Shown piece by piece: positions 19,588 through 31,600 of a stretch of 64,000 nucleotides of DNA (position 1 is the stretch's first letter; the number at the start of each line of letters is the position of its first letter). This DNA comes from Pristionchus mayeri (lineage: Eukaryota > Nematoda > Chromadorea > Rhabditida > Neodiplogasteridae): assembly GCA_036245805.1 (NCBI GenBank), contig BTRK01000005.1, positions 30,547,469-30,611,468 of the forward strand, in the 5' to 3' direction. A model generated the notes under the pieces. It was not told the DNA's origin, ran no database searches, and was given only the letters and a program-made list of their open reading frames with translations. A program made the position numbers and the translations under genes.

Positions 19588-22500
19588 ATGTCGATAGAGT
19601 TGGCTGTTTTGCTGCTAGTCTCATCAGTGAGGACAGACTTCACTTCTTTCCATCTCCATCACTACTTGGATCACTCAGTCTCTCCATGCGATAACTTATA
19701 CAGACATGTCTGCCCTCGAGGGATCAGCGAGACGGCTATGGATATGCCCGAAAGGTTTTATGAACAATTAACAGAGCAAGCTGACTCCAGAAGCAATAAT
19801 TATCCCATAATGGTAAATTGTTGCTGCAAATAATCAAATGAACACATGCTTTAGAATGATATCCATCTAGCAGAAGACAGTATGAATTGCTTCTTTGATC
19901 CAATTTCGTACAGGAGGTCTCTTCAGAAGAAGTATTTTATCTCAGAAAAAAACGTTTTATTAAGAGACATTCTACGAGAAAACGTACTTTCTGGGAGGGG
20001 TTGACGGATGAGATTTTTGCAACCCCGTTCAACTTTTTGCTGGTAAAGTTCTCATACCGAGTACTGATATTTGGCCCAATATGAAGGGCCATGGTGCACT
20101 TTCCGAGAAATGCCAGACCGGGTCCAAAAAAAGTCGAAATTTTCAAATTTCAAAAAGTGCGATATTATAGGTTTTTCTGGAGTATTTTCCGATGAGAAGA
20201 ACGAAAAAGATAGTTAGGAAGCCCTGCGATTATGAGAAAAGGTCGAAAACTGCGATTTTCGTCTAAAATCGGAATTTCCAAAAAAGTTTGTTCGGCGTCT
20301 ACTTTTCTAACTTAGAAATTCGGATTCCGCGTGCAATTTTGCATCTGGTTCCAAATTTTCGTCAAAAAATAAGAGGACACTCGATTACTGCAGTAAATAC
20401 TGTGAGGCATAGTTGAAAGTCGCTCCCGAGCTCCCTTCACATATCGATTAGTGAGTGGCATAGAATTGTAGATAATTATGAGCTGAACATTTTATCTGTT
20501 GAAAGTGAGCTTCTATCTTTTCATATACGTGAGCTACAGCGTCTAGAAGTTGATAGAAACGGGCTACCGGACTACAATTCCCCAGAGAGTGCGCGCTCTA
20601 ACCGTCTGTCGCTCTCGCTGCCTGACCTCCCTCTCCCTCCCCTCCATTTAGCGCTCCCTCGCGTGCCTCCGTCGCCGTTTTTGATGACTTTTAGGCGCTG
20701 TAGCTCACGTCTATGAAAAGATAGAAGCTCACTTTCAACAGATAAAATGTTCAGCTCATAATTATCTACAATTCTATGCCACTCACTAATCGATATGTGA
20801 AGGGAGCTCGGGAGCAACTTTCAACTATTTCTCACTGTATTCACTGCAGTAATCGAGTGTCCTCTTCTTTTTTGACGAAAATTTGGCACCAGATGCAGAA
20901 TTGCACGCGGAATCCGAATTTCTAGGTTAGAAAAGTCGACGCCGAACAAACTTTTTTGTAAATTCCGATTTTAGACGAAAATCGCAGTTTTCGACCTTTT
21001 CTCATAATCGCAGGGCTTCATAACTATCTTTTTCGTTCTTTTCATCGGAAAATACTCCAGAAAAACCTATAATATCGCACTTTTTGAAATTTGAAAATTT
21101 CGACTTTTTTTGGACCTGGTCTGGCATTTCTCGGAAAGTGCTCCATGGCCCTTAATATTGGGCCAAATATCAGCACTCGGTATGAGAACTTTACCAGCAA
21201 AAAGTTGAACGGGGTTGCAAAAATCTCATCCGTGGAGTTGCCACGTTTTCTCGTGGAATGTCTCTTAAAAAATTAACAGGTGCGAATGGAGAATCAGTTG
21301 CTATAAGGAGGAATTTTTCTATTTCTTCAATATTCTTAAAAATTTTGATGATGTGTAAATTGCTTGCGTGTCTTGAGTAAATGCATTCTTCAGGACTTCA
21401 ATGATCTTCCTTCACTGTTCACAACAAATCTCAAAACAGGGGAAGATCTCCTAGATTTGGCAGATAAGACTTCGAAGATAATTGATATGTTAGTCTACGA
21501 CAGTCGATCCGGGGACAACTTTTACGTAAGTACACGTTGAGTTGCTCTACTCGTTCGATTGTTGCAGAAGGCAGTTAATCCTTACAAGCTATTACGTGAT
21601 CGAATCTCCGTACTCAGTTCATTATCGGAATACGAATTGAAGGAAATTCGAAAGTTGCACGATAGAATGCGCAATACCGAAAAACGCCTTAAGAAATATA
21701 TTCACAAACGATTAGATGTTGATTACATGTGCCAACTTGAAAGAAACAAATTGTTTCAGTCCACTGGTTGGCTGTACAATTTGGGATCGGCTCAAATATA
21801 TAAATCGCTTATTGCCTTGGACGAAATTCAAATCATGTTTGATTTGGATGAGCATGATACAAATTTAGCAAAGTGGAGAATTGTCAATCGAATGATCACT
21901 TCTAAATATTTCGTCTACAGTGAGAGGTATGATTACGAACATTTCAATGCATAGTTCTTTTCCAGATCGACTGGATGCGCTAGCTTTGATGTATTCCATT
22001 CATTTTACACACTGATGAGCGAAATCGAAAACAAGCAAGGATATTTAACGTGATAAAATCAACCCCGTGCTTCAGGCCAAACAAAACGAATGAGGAACAC
22101 ATATTGAATAAGCGAATCGTAGAGGACCTAGCGTACAATGCCTATTTCTACAGAAAATTCAATTCGATCTTACTTCTTGCGCCTTTTTTTTACCCATTGA
22201 TGAGAGAGAATTCAAGCGATATTACCATGGTAAAAACTCTATTGTTGATATTTTTAGTGCAACGTTTTTTAACTGAACCTACATTTTCTTTAGTCACTGA
22301 GGTCGAACTGCTATGAAGTTCTGCAATAATTAGTGAAATGGATAATGAGGCGAATAGAAGTAGGAAGTAGTTAATTGTGTGCTGATAGTGAGGAAACTGG
22401 GAATATGTGACCTGATTTTGTAAGATTCTACAATACGAAACATCATAATTTCAAAAACAGAATACAAATATTGTTAAATATGTTCAGCTCGGCTACGGAG

Positions 22501-23520
22501 CACTTCTTGGTCACGAAATATTTCATTCTTTCATAACTGATGATATGGCGACGCGCAGTACAGTCTACCACCGAGAACGAAGTTGCATCAGCAACCATTT
22601 CGAGAACAGTTGCACTTTCAGGGCTGAAGTGAGTACATTTGTTATTAATAATTAAAATGGATGACGCAGGGATCGTGCTACAGTGGAATGCAAACCGTGA
22701 ATGAGGACGCGCCAGATCTCGAGGGATTGAGAGCCGCGTACGATGTACTAACAGCGAAATACTCACCGGATGAACTACAAGTTGCTTCCTCTCTTTTGCA
22801 GTTTAGATATTCCGAAATCAGGATCTGGAATATGAAGCTCTCGGAAGCACTCAATCGCAAGCATTCTTCTACGCTCATGGCATCCGAGAATGCAGAAAGA
22901 CATTGAATGTTGAGGTATCGTAATAGTATAATGTGTGCACTGCTTCAGCATGCAGCCATCCGACTATCACTCTGGCGACGATGTTCGACTCAATGGCGTA
23001 GTGTCACTTATGCCCGAGTTCTCAGCTGCCTTTGGTGCAAGGCAGGAGAGCGAGAATATTCAACTGAGGTGAGAGTGAATGGCGCTAGGTCTTATGGCCA
23101 CAGTCGGATGAGAAACAAAAACAGAACCCTTCGGTAGTGTGTGAGCCTAATGAAAATACTAGAGAACAATTTTTGGTTTTCATGCTGAAGGCTATAATCC
23201 GAATCTGATCATCCGACCTAGTACGTAATGAATACATATCCTGTATTTTGGAAATATTAAACAACCTTCAGGCATCTTCATGCTACCTTTTCGGCCCTTT
23301 ATCAGGAGTAGATAGAACGAACGAAGTGAGTATTACACATACTTCCCCTTACTAATTTCGGTCAAGTTATCCTCCAGTGGCAAATTCAAAATATACTTTA
23401 TTGTAGAAAACAGAGTCGAACCATAAGAAGGAACTCATTGATGACTCATCCGAAATCGAAGGAAGTGGAAGTGGAGAGGAGCCCAGTGGTTCTCTATCGA
23501 ATGATGAGCTTCTGTCCTAG
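19588..23520 (+). CDS. M13 (neprilysin-like) metallopeptidase, copy 2, with a probable C-terminal frameshift
   Basis: A signal peptide (MSIELAVLLLVSSVRT) leads into SPCDNLYRHVCP, so the product should be secreted, unlike membrane-anchored neprilysin. About 14 exons follow copies 1 and 3. The peptidase core is intact: LAYNAYFYRKFN, GHEIFHSF (HExxH, near 22510-22530), NEDAPDLEGLRAAYD (ExxxD) and DVRLNGVVSLMPEFS. These zinc metallopeptidases cut small secreted peptides. At 23034-23036 the sequence reads TTTGGTGC where copy 1 has TTTGGGTGC. The one-base loss shifts the frame, removes a conserved Cys and ends translation at 23070-23072. The downstream exons, including the EGSGSGEE tail (23458-23481), are then unread. 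One intron is GC-AG (22035-22075). A 1.3-kb foldback element sits in the second intron. The family usually has 700-780 residues; this one is near 560. Confidence 0.75.
19960..21268. mobile_element. 1.3-kb palindromic foldback element in an intron of peptidase copy 2
   Basis: TTAAGAGACATTCTACGAGA at the left is mirrored by TCTCGTGGAATGTCTCTTAA at the right. The two arms of about 600 bp are almost perfect inverted copies around a 100-bp centre (about 20570-20690). TTAA or TA at both ends may be the target duplication. There is no transposase. The host intron (AAGAA donor, CAG acceptor before TGCGAATGG) still splices in frame on paper. Copies 1 and 3 lack the insertion at this site. Confidence 0.85.
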
Positions 23521-23578
23521 CCCTTGGATTTAGTTTTTTTTGCTTTTTTGTTATGCCAATCTATAAAAAATTGTTCAT

Positions 23579-24586
23579 TATATCACGCCTCTCACCAGAG
23601 AATGGAGCTGGAATGGCGATTCTTGGGAATGGAGGTAAAACCGTGAAATGAGTTCTAACTGGATTTGGGCATCCTGAGGCATGCCTAACACTCCCCCAAA
23701 GTCTCATTGTGCATACTTCATTTTGAACGTCCCTGCACCCGGTCGGCAGATTTCGCGCCTCTCGTGAAAGATATTCGAAAATTGACCTCTGAGACCCCCA
23801 CTCATTTTTCGAGCTCCATCGTTATATTTCAACCATCTTGTCTAAAGGTCAATTTTAACAGTGATGTATTCCAAGTAACTTTTCTCAAAAGTGTAGGTAA
23901 AGAAGCAGCTCAAATTTTAACATTGGATGTAGCTTGACGAGAGCTTTCGAATGAGTGGTTGCGCCAAAAATACGGGTACTACAGTGTGACTTACGGTCTC
24001 TAAACTATTTAGAAACATTTGAAGTTAGTTTACCTCAACGAACAATGGGCGCAGACCGCTCTCATTGCTCTCGCGGCCATAAATGATTAGTTTTTCTCCG
24101 ATTTTCTTGTTGAAAAATATATTCAAACGATTGCGCAAAGTTTAGAGATCGTAAGTCACACTGTAGTACCCGTATTTTTTGGCGCAAACCACTCATTCGA
24201 AAGGTCTCGTCAAGCTACATCCATTGCTAAAATTTGAGCTGCTTCTTTACCTACACTTTTGAGAAAAGTTACTTGGAATACATCACTGTTAAAATTGACC
24301 TTTAGACAAAATGGACGAAATAGAACGATAGAGCTCGACAAATTAGAGGGGGTCTCTCAGAGGTCAATTTTCGAATATATTTCAAGACAGGCGCGAAATT
24401 TGCCCTCAAAGAAGGAAGTGCCGAGATCCGACCCGGTGCAGGGACCTTCAAAATGAAGTATGCACAATGAGACTTTGGGGGAGTGTTAGGCATGCCTCAG
24501 GATGTCCAAATCCGGTTAGAACTCATTTCACGATTTCATCTCCATTCCCTGGCTCAGCTCGATTTTCTCATGAGAGTCGTGATATA
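23579..24586. mobile_element. 1-kb foldback element between peptidase copies 2 and 3
   Basis: The left end TATATCACGCCTCTC and the right end GAGAGTCGTGATATA are inverted, with TA at each boundary. Long arms mirror each other: GAGGCATGCCTAACACTCCC near 23671 pairs with the GGGAGTGTTAGGCATGCCTC stretch near 24479, and GTAAGTCACACTGTAGTACC near 24150 pairs with the GGTACTACAGTGTGACTTAC stretch near 23975. No coding sequence was seen. The element begins 59 bp after the stop of copy 2. Confidence 0.8.
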
Positions 24587-24857
24587 TGGTTGATAAAGTC
24601 AACAAAGTTTAAAAATATGTTTCATGCAATACTCTGAAAAATGGGATCCATTTATTATATTCTCAAATATGATAAAGTTGCTTCTTTTAAAATATTGATA
24701 TATGTTAATTCAATTGCAATTATACTTCTGCCAGCACTTCTAGTGTTGAATCATCACTCCACTGACCAGACACTGTAAACTATCAGCATGCACTACCTCA
24801 GCCACTGACTCATCCACTTCTCCCTTGCAATAAAATGTAAACGCATCATTGCCAGTG

Positions 24858-27353
24858 ATGTCAAAAGAGTTGGCTATTTTTCTTCTCTTCTCCTCAGTCA
24901 GGACAGACTTCACTTCGTACCATCTTCACCACTTCTTGGATCACTCAGCGTCTCCTTGCGATGATTTCTACAGACATGTGTGTCCTCGCGGTCTCAACGA
25001 GACTGTTAGGGACAAGACCGAAAGGTTCTACAAACGATTAGCAGAACAAGCCGATTCCAGAAACAGGAATAATCCAGTAATGGTGAGACAAGCCAAATAT
25101 TTCAGCTTAAAATCTTATTCATAGAATGATATCTATGAATCTCAAGAAAGCGAGAGTTTCCTCAGGCCGAACTCTTACAAAGTATCCCTGTGGAAGAGGT
25201 GATTTTCATTATAATTTGATACATTTTCCTTGACTTCTTTCGAAATGCCAGATGTGCATGGCAAACAAGATGCTATAAGGACGAATTCTTCCATTTCTTC
25301 AATATACTGAAGGAACATACTGATGTGCGTTGTCGGTAAACACTGGAATTAAATCCAATTTCAGGAATATCATGATCTCCCATCTCGATATGCAACAAAG
25401 GTTGAAACAAAAACTGATGTTATCAAATTGGTTGATATTACTGCGGAAATAGTTGTTTGGTTGTTCAACCGCATGCACCACAATTTTCGTGTAAGAATGA
25501 AAGGGGAAGGAAGCCTATGTGAATATCTATATTCAGAATGTCATACGACCGTACATGAATCTACGCGATCGTCTCTCAATTATTAGTGCTCTACCATCCC
25601 ACGATGCCAACGAAATGCAAATTATACGGGAGAAAGTTCGAAGGATCGAAAACCTTGTCAAGGAAGCCATTGCTATGCGATTCAATGTTCCTTGAATAAT
25701 TGAGACTTTTTAAAATGAAATAATTTCAGAAGACCGATTGGTTGATTACTGCAAAATTTCGATTTAGCCCGGATAGACTCGAATACTTTCTATCAACTTT
25801 AGACAAGATGAAAGTAATTCTTGACTTGGATGAACTTGATAATTTGAGGGTATGGAGAAATTATGATCGCATGATCACTGCGAAGTACTTTATTTATAGT
25901 GAGCGGTATGGGTAGCATATTTCGACTTAGATAAATACGCCCTCTAGGTCATCTGGTTCACTCGGCTTTGATGTTTACCATTCGTTTTTCACTCTGATCC
26001 ATGAAATCAGGAACAAGTAAATTTTTTTTACGTTTCGAGAACCAATGAGTACTTCAGGCCAGGCATACCATTCTGGGACTACATAATGATTTCTAGAATT
26101 TCACATGGATTCGAGTACAATGCATATCATAATACGCATTTCAATTCAGTCCGCATTAATGCACCCTTACTGTTTCCATTGTTGAGGGAGAATTCAACCG
26201 ATACAACTATGGTAAGTCTCAATAATAATAAAAAGTGTAAATGCGTGAAGATAATTTGCTTTGTCTGGTCTGATGATGTAGTAATTTAATGGCTTTCAGT
26301 TTGGGTTCGCAGCTCTCCTAGCTCATGAGATCTTCCACAAGTTCATCACTGACCACATTTCGGAGATTAACGATGGGTTCCGTCGAGAAACCGATTGCAT
26401 CAGTGACCATTTCAAGAAGAGCTGTGATATCTGGGCTGAGGTTAGTGATGTCAATCGTTATATTCGATTTTAGATTCAGGGCTTATGCCATAGTGGATCA
26501 AAAACAGTCTATGAGGACGCACCAGATGTAGAGGGAATTCGAGTAGCGTACGATCTGCTCAAGGAAAGATATACCAATGAGCAGCTAAAGGTAATAAAAT
26601 ATGGTTTGAAATTGATTGTTTCGTACCAAGGAGAGTAAAGTAAGAACAAACAAGGGGAACGAAGCCAGGATGGGTCGTAGGATCTGTCCTCTGTCCGATT
26701 CTTGAAATTCCATCATAATCAGGAGTTAGAGTACGAGGATCTCGGAATCACAAGGGAGCAATCATTCTTTTACGCTATCGGAGCTCGTCTGTGCAAAAAG
26801 GATTTAATGGATGTTGATGTAAGCACACCTTCCTCCCTTCTTTCCTCTTCTGTGCTGATGTTTCTCTGAACGTTATATGCTCACAATAGTCATTTATGCT
26901 TTTCGTGTTCAATCTCAAATGAAATTGAGGAGTCGGACGCTCATTCGGTGGAGAATGTTCGACTCAATGGCGCCCTTTCTCTAATACCCGAGTTCTCTTC
27001 TGCTTTTGGATGCAAGAAAGGCGATCGCGAGTACTCAACAGAGGTGAGAAGATGGAACAAAGGCGAATTGTTTCCTGATGCTGAAAATATATTCAATAAT
27101 TCGAGGCCTCTTCGTGTTTCCTGTTCGGGCCGTTGTCTGGTGCGGATAAGCAGAAAACAGTGAGTAAATAATATGACTTTTGTTCAAAGTTTTGAAATAT
27201 GAAGTGTTTTAAGTGCATATTTTGTACGATGTTTTGCAGATCCAAGAATTAGAGAAGTCAAAGGATGACATTGATGATTCAAGCGAATTAGAAGGTAGTG
27301 GAAGTGGAGAGGAGCCCAAAGAATCTCGACCCATTGAAGAACTCTTGTCATAG
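24858..27353 (+). CDS. M13 (neprilysin-like) secreted metallopeptidase, copy 3, intact
   Basis: Fourteen exons read open throughout, giving about 560 residues. They begin with a signal peptide (MSKELAIFLLFSSVRT) and SPCDDFYRHVCP, the N-terminal M13 signature. Key sites in order: EYNAYHNTHFN (substrate-binding Asn-Ala-Tyr), AHEIFHKF (two zinc His and catalytic Glu), YEDAPDVEGIRVAYD (third zinc ligand Glu and Asp), FFYAIG, NVRLNGALSLIPEFSSAFGC (Arg and core Cys) and ASSCFLFGP near the end. The C-terminus adds an acidic tail with EGSGSGEE at 27291-27314, not part of ordinary neprilysins. The intron that is GC-AG in copies 1 and 2 starts with GT here (26017). The product is likely a secreted zinc endopeptidase for small peptides. 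Shortness against the 700-780-residue family norm suggests a compact nematode subgroup. Confidence 0.85.
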
Positions 27354-28476
27354 TCGATGAATAATTGTGTTAGAGTAAACTTGTCTTTCCAATTTTATAA
27401 TAATCGAAGTTTATGTGTGTATGCAACTGTGTAAAAATACAAATTTAATTAATTAATTAATCTTTATCAGCCTCTCTGAAACATCTATCTAATCGCAATT
27501 GCTAAGGCAACAGAAACAGTCAAGGCTTTCGAAACAGCGAGACATATAAAAACTCGAAACTCTAGCATAATCTCGCTTTTTAAGCAAATATGATTCAGTA
27601 AAATATTGGAGCCTCGTCTCGTAAACAAAATCAACGGTTATCTCAGAATACTCATATAATCAAGAAGAAACGGCTAGCAAGACTCTGAGATACGATAATA
27701 ACTGAATCTGCGGGGGTAATATTAAACTGCTAATATTATGCGACTGGAGGCGAAACCCGCGAGGCGAAGTGCGTGTACGAGCAACACATACGAATAAATG
27801 TGAAAATAGATGAATACATGTACAATTGTGTACAGTCTGTGAGCGGATGGGAAAAGAGCAAGGCGAATCGAGTGAAAGAATGTGCGAAGTGATGCCAAAT
27901 AGGAAGCATCGGGGGATAAGTAGAAGGACTAGACATGTGCCGTAAGATTCTGTGTGTATGGTGTGAGATAAGGCATGGGAGAGAGACCGTTGGCCGCGTC
28001 GCGCGCTGACGTACGCGTCGCATGTCGACGAAGCACAGCTACTTGTGTCGAGCGAGGCTGCGGCCAAGTGAAGGGGCGACGATGGAGTGCTTTCTCGACG
28101 GTGACGGCATCCAGGGGCGGCATCCTAGACGGGCGTCATCTTCGAAGAGGGTGGGGCTTCACTGCGTCCGACAATACCGACCGCACGGCGTCAGTCGACG
28201 CTCGTGGGCGTACTGTCATGTCGGCAAACAGTATGGAGCGGGTGACGAAGAGAAGCTGCAAAGGCTGCTTGCAGCTGACCAGATGGCGGCATATCCGGCA
28301 GCTGCAGCAGGTGCAGCAGAAGAGAGGGAAGGGCGGTCGGGGGCGTGGCGTGGGCGGACACCACGCGAGATGTCGGACGGAGACTCGCAGAGAAGACGCA
28401 GGATCTCGTAGCCAGTTGGTGCTCATCGGAAGGGCGACGCGCACTGACAGCACAGCGGACGGCCAACGGTCTCTCG

Positions 28477-28509
28477 GATACGGTAGAGATACGGTAGAGA
28501 TACGGTAGA
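28477..28509. repeat. Three tandem copies of an 11-bp unit
   Basis: GATACGGTAGA is repeated three times without mismatch in the presumed 3' UTR of the giant gene. Confidence 0.85.
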
Positions 28510-28604
28510 GAAGGAAAGGACTAACTAGGATAGAGATTCGCACTGAGGGGAAGAAGCAACGGGAGAACTATAGAAATCGTTCGGGGGAGCGGGAAGCAGT
28601 GGAA

Positions 28605-28616
28605 GGGGGGGGGGGG
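28605..28616. repeat. Homopolymer of 12 G, just after the giant gene stop
   Basis: On the coding (-) strand this is C12, starting 4 bases after the TAA at 28622-28620. It could form unusual structure in the mRNA and is a hard site for sequencing. Confidence 0.8.
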
Positions 28617-28619
28617 CGC

Positions 28620-31600
28620 TTAGAGCATGTTGCAGTAGTTGCGCATGCGTTGGCGCTGGCGGCGGATGGTGCGACGGCGGGCTCGCGCCTCCGACTCGTC
28701 GTACGGAGGGACGGTGGAGGTGCGGCAGAGCTGAGCGCCGTCCTGCAAAATCCAATATTTTAAATCGTTAATGAATCGATTCTTCATTAAAATAGGTTTG
28801 TTTGAATTCTACTGAGGCTTCAAAACCTTTTAAAAACCTCGGGAATAAATAGTATCAAAGTAGAATGAACCTCGATGTCAGGCAGGGTCTGAATGCGGTC
28901 TGACATCGGCGGGAGTTCGTTGAGGTTTGAGGGTCGGTGTACCTGCGATTTTTTCCGGTTTATAAATAAAATACATTGCCTTATCTTCGCAAATGGGTTT
29001 ATCACTATAGAAAATACTCATAGAAGATGGGAAAAAATGCACAATGCAGTAAAATTCTGACCAGGTACTCGACTCCTCGATCGTCTCTCTCAACGTATCC
29101 TCTCACGTGTTGGATGGGAGGAGGAGGCGTGCGGAGGGTGAAGATGTGGGATTCGGCCCGACGAGTGGGAGAGATGTACTCGGGCGAGTACGGGTATCTA
29201 CAACGAAGATTGGGTTAAATGGCTAATTCATTCCACAATTATGTGTTATTGACTACCATTGCCTGAGAAAATCGCTATGTCGAGGACGAATACTATTTCT
29301 ATCTATGAAGCCATTCAAATTGCGCAGAAATTGTAAATGGAAACAGTGCCACATGTATGTACAACTTACGACTGGTAGACAGGCCAATCTCGCCATGTTT
29401 CAACAACATTTAGAGCAGGATTGGAATCACTCAAAATTAAGCATTGTGACACTTTCTATCTACTCTGGTTCGTAAATGAATGCTGAATACTTAAATGATG
29501 TTTTCCACAATTAATCAAAATAAATTAGAGACAGTACCTCGTGAAGACCTCAGTTCGATCGGAGGCGGATACTTCTCTCACTGGCTCGAAGGCGCCGTTC
29601 TCCTCCATTCGACGACGTCGAACATCAACGGGAGTAGCGCGGTACTCGGGACGAGGCACTCGATACACCTGCGGACGATGCATTTTACTCTGTATTTCTC
29701 ATGTTGTGAAACATTTGAATATTTCATTTGTATACTTATGATCAATGCATGCGATCGAATTCATTATTCTTGAAGCTATAAATGCATTACAATAAAATAT
29801 TCTCCTTTACGGGATCGTCTAAGAGTTCTAAGTAATCACTCTGCTCACCCTCTGCTCCATGTAGGTATAGTACGAGGGCGGAGTGGTTCCTCCTCGGGGC
29901 GAAGTCGTCGATTGTTGGGTGGTTGAGTAGGTAGCGTGGGTGGTGGGAACTGCTGCTCGGGCGGAGAAACTTCCATTTCTCGATCCGTATCCATTCGTGG
30001 CAGGACGATCGACGCCGTTCGAAGGGCGGTCGATGCCTGCAGAGATCAATCCTTCGCTTGCATTGAGAACTGGGAATTCCCAATATCATATTGAAATACT
30101 GAAGCAGTATTATTATCACGAGTCAGTGGGGGTAAATTAGCCCTTTCGGGAACAATTCCATAGTTATATTTTTTTGTTTCGATTCATAATATGATGAAAG
30201 CATATAGTGGAGACAAATTTTCGAAAAATTATTCTATATCTAACATGAAATAAGCAAGGATAACTGACCATTGCCATTCATGGCGCTCTCTCTCCTCTCC
30301 ACGTAGAGTCCTCCTCTGGGCGGGTACACGGGATGGTGGATGCCCATGGACGTCCACGATGGTCCGTCGCCGCGTCTGATGCCGCAGTTGGCCGGAGATC
30401 TGTCGCACGGCGCTGCGGTGCTGGGGGAGGCAGCAGACTGCTGCACACGACGACGGGAAGTTCCTGCGATCACATGTTTTAGGACTAATTTTAATGTTAT
30501 TCTAATTTTTCAATATTAACCTCTCATACTAATAAATTATATAAATATCAAACTATCCTGTACCAGGACACATAATATACTATTCAGATCCCGTGGCGCT
30601 TTCAACCGTAGATACAACATAAACATTATAATGATGGGAACGGAACTGACTTCTCGTGTCTTCGGACTGTCCTCTGTATCGATCGGGTTGGATGGGATGG
30701 CGGGGAGAGACGGCCGAGAATTCGCGAGTGGGCGAAAGAGAGTAGAAGTCGCCTCGGGCTGTGGCAGGGACTCTGAAGTTACGAAAATCGTAATTAATGG
30801 ATAATATATTCAGGTGCCAATGAACCATGATAGGCCACAATCGCTGGTTACAGCTTTAAAATCAAATATGTCTAACCTGGAATGAGTGGCAGCTGTGTCC
30901 CATGTCTGGTATCGGGAAGAGTCGGGCGGTGATCTCCTCGTGCTGGTGGAAGAGGTGTGATGTGTACGACGAACGTACGAGATCTGCAATTTCTCGCTTA
31001 TTTGGTGCTTCTTTAGATCCATATAATATACACTGTTGCAATCATCTACCGAATTTACATTATTGAAAGGTAGCCGTACCTCGGTCCTCTCCCTGATGGT
31101 AGTCCAGCTGTGTGGCGATAGGTTTCTCCTCCTCAAATCTGCAGCAACGCCGAGTCGCGCAGCAGCAGCAGCGCGGTCGGAGCTGTCGCGGCGACTGAGA
31201 CGAGTCGGGTCGGAGGTGTCGTGCCAGATCGGAGAAGTGATGTCACTGTAAATATGCTGGTTTAAAACGTTGAATTAACTAAATTTCAAATCTCGATTCT
31301 CTCATGAATGTAAAAAAACCTACGTTCTCGGGCTGATGGCTGGCTGTTCGAATCGTCTGTACTCTGGGGAGATGTGTCTTCTCGCCGATGCGGAAATGGG
31401 TCTCTCGGGCGATGGAGTGCGGGGCGGAGGATGACGAGCGGAGATGGAAACAGACCATCCGAGGGGAGGAGTACGCTCGATCCTGCTGAACGAGGAATCA
31501 TACTATATTCACGATTATGTAACTTTTGTTTGAATCATGTTTGAGAATATACTGATGTATTTTGGAAACTCTGTGCGAAATCTGTTCATGCTCAACGTGC

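Larger units (their letters stand above)
27354..28619. other. Convergent intergenic region and 3' UTR of the giant gene
   Basis: The + strand peptidase copy 3 and the - strand giant gene end here tail to tail. The first 350 bp are AT-rich with TTAATTAATTAATTAATC near 27445. From about 27740 to 28600 it is GC-rich with long open frames on both strands, but these have no exon signals and low-complexity Arg/Ser-rich translations, so I read this as 3' UTR or spacer. It contains a tandem repeat (28477-28509) and a G run (28605-28616). Confidence 0.45.

Noticed and set aside
19937..21276. Mirror 61-69-residue frames (ISTFFGPGLAFLGKC) at the ends of the foldback element as genes
   Set aside because: They are two copies of the same palindrome arm; no domain, no longer frame and no start context.
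27975..28508. 177-residue + strand open frame (and overlapping - strand frames) as a gene
   Set aside because: Arg/Gly-rich translation on both strands in a GC-rich stretch with no splice signals or recognised domain. It is more likely 3' UTR or spacer.
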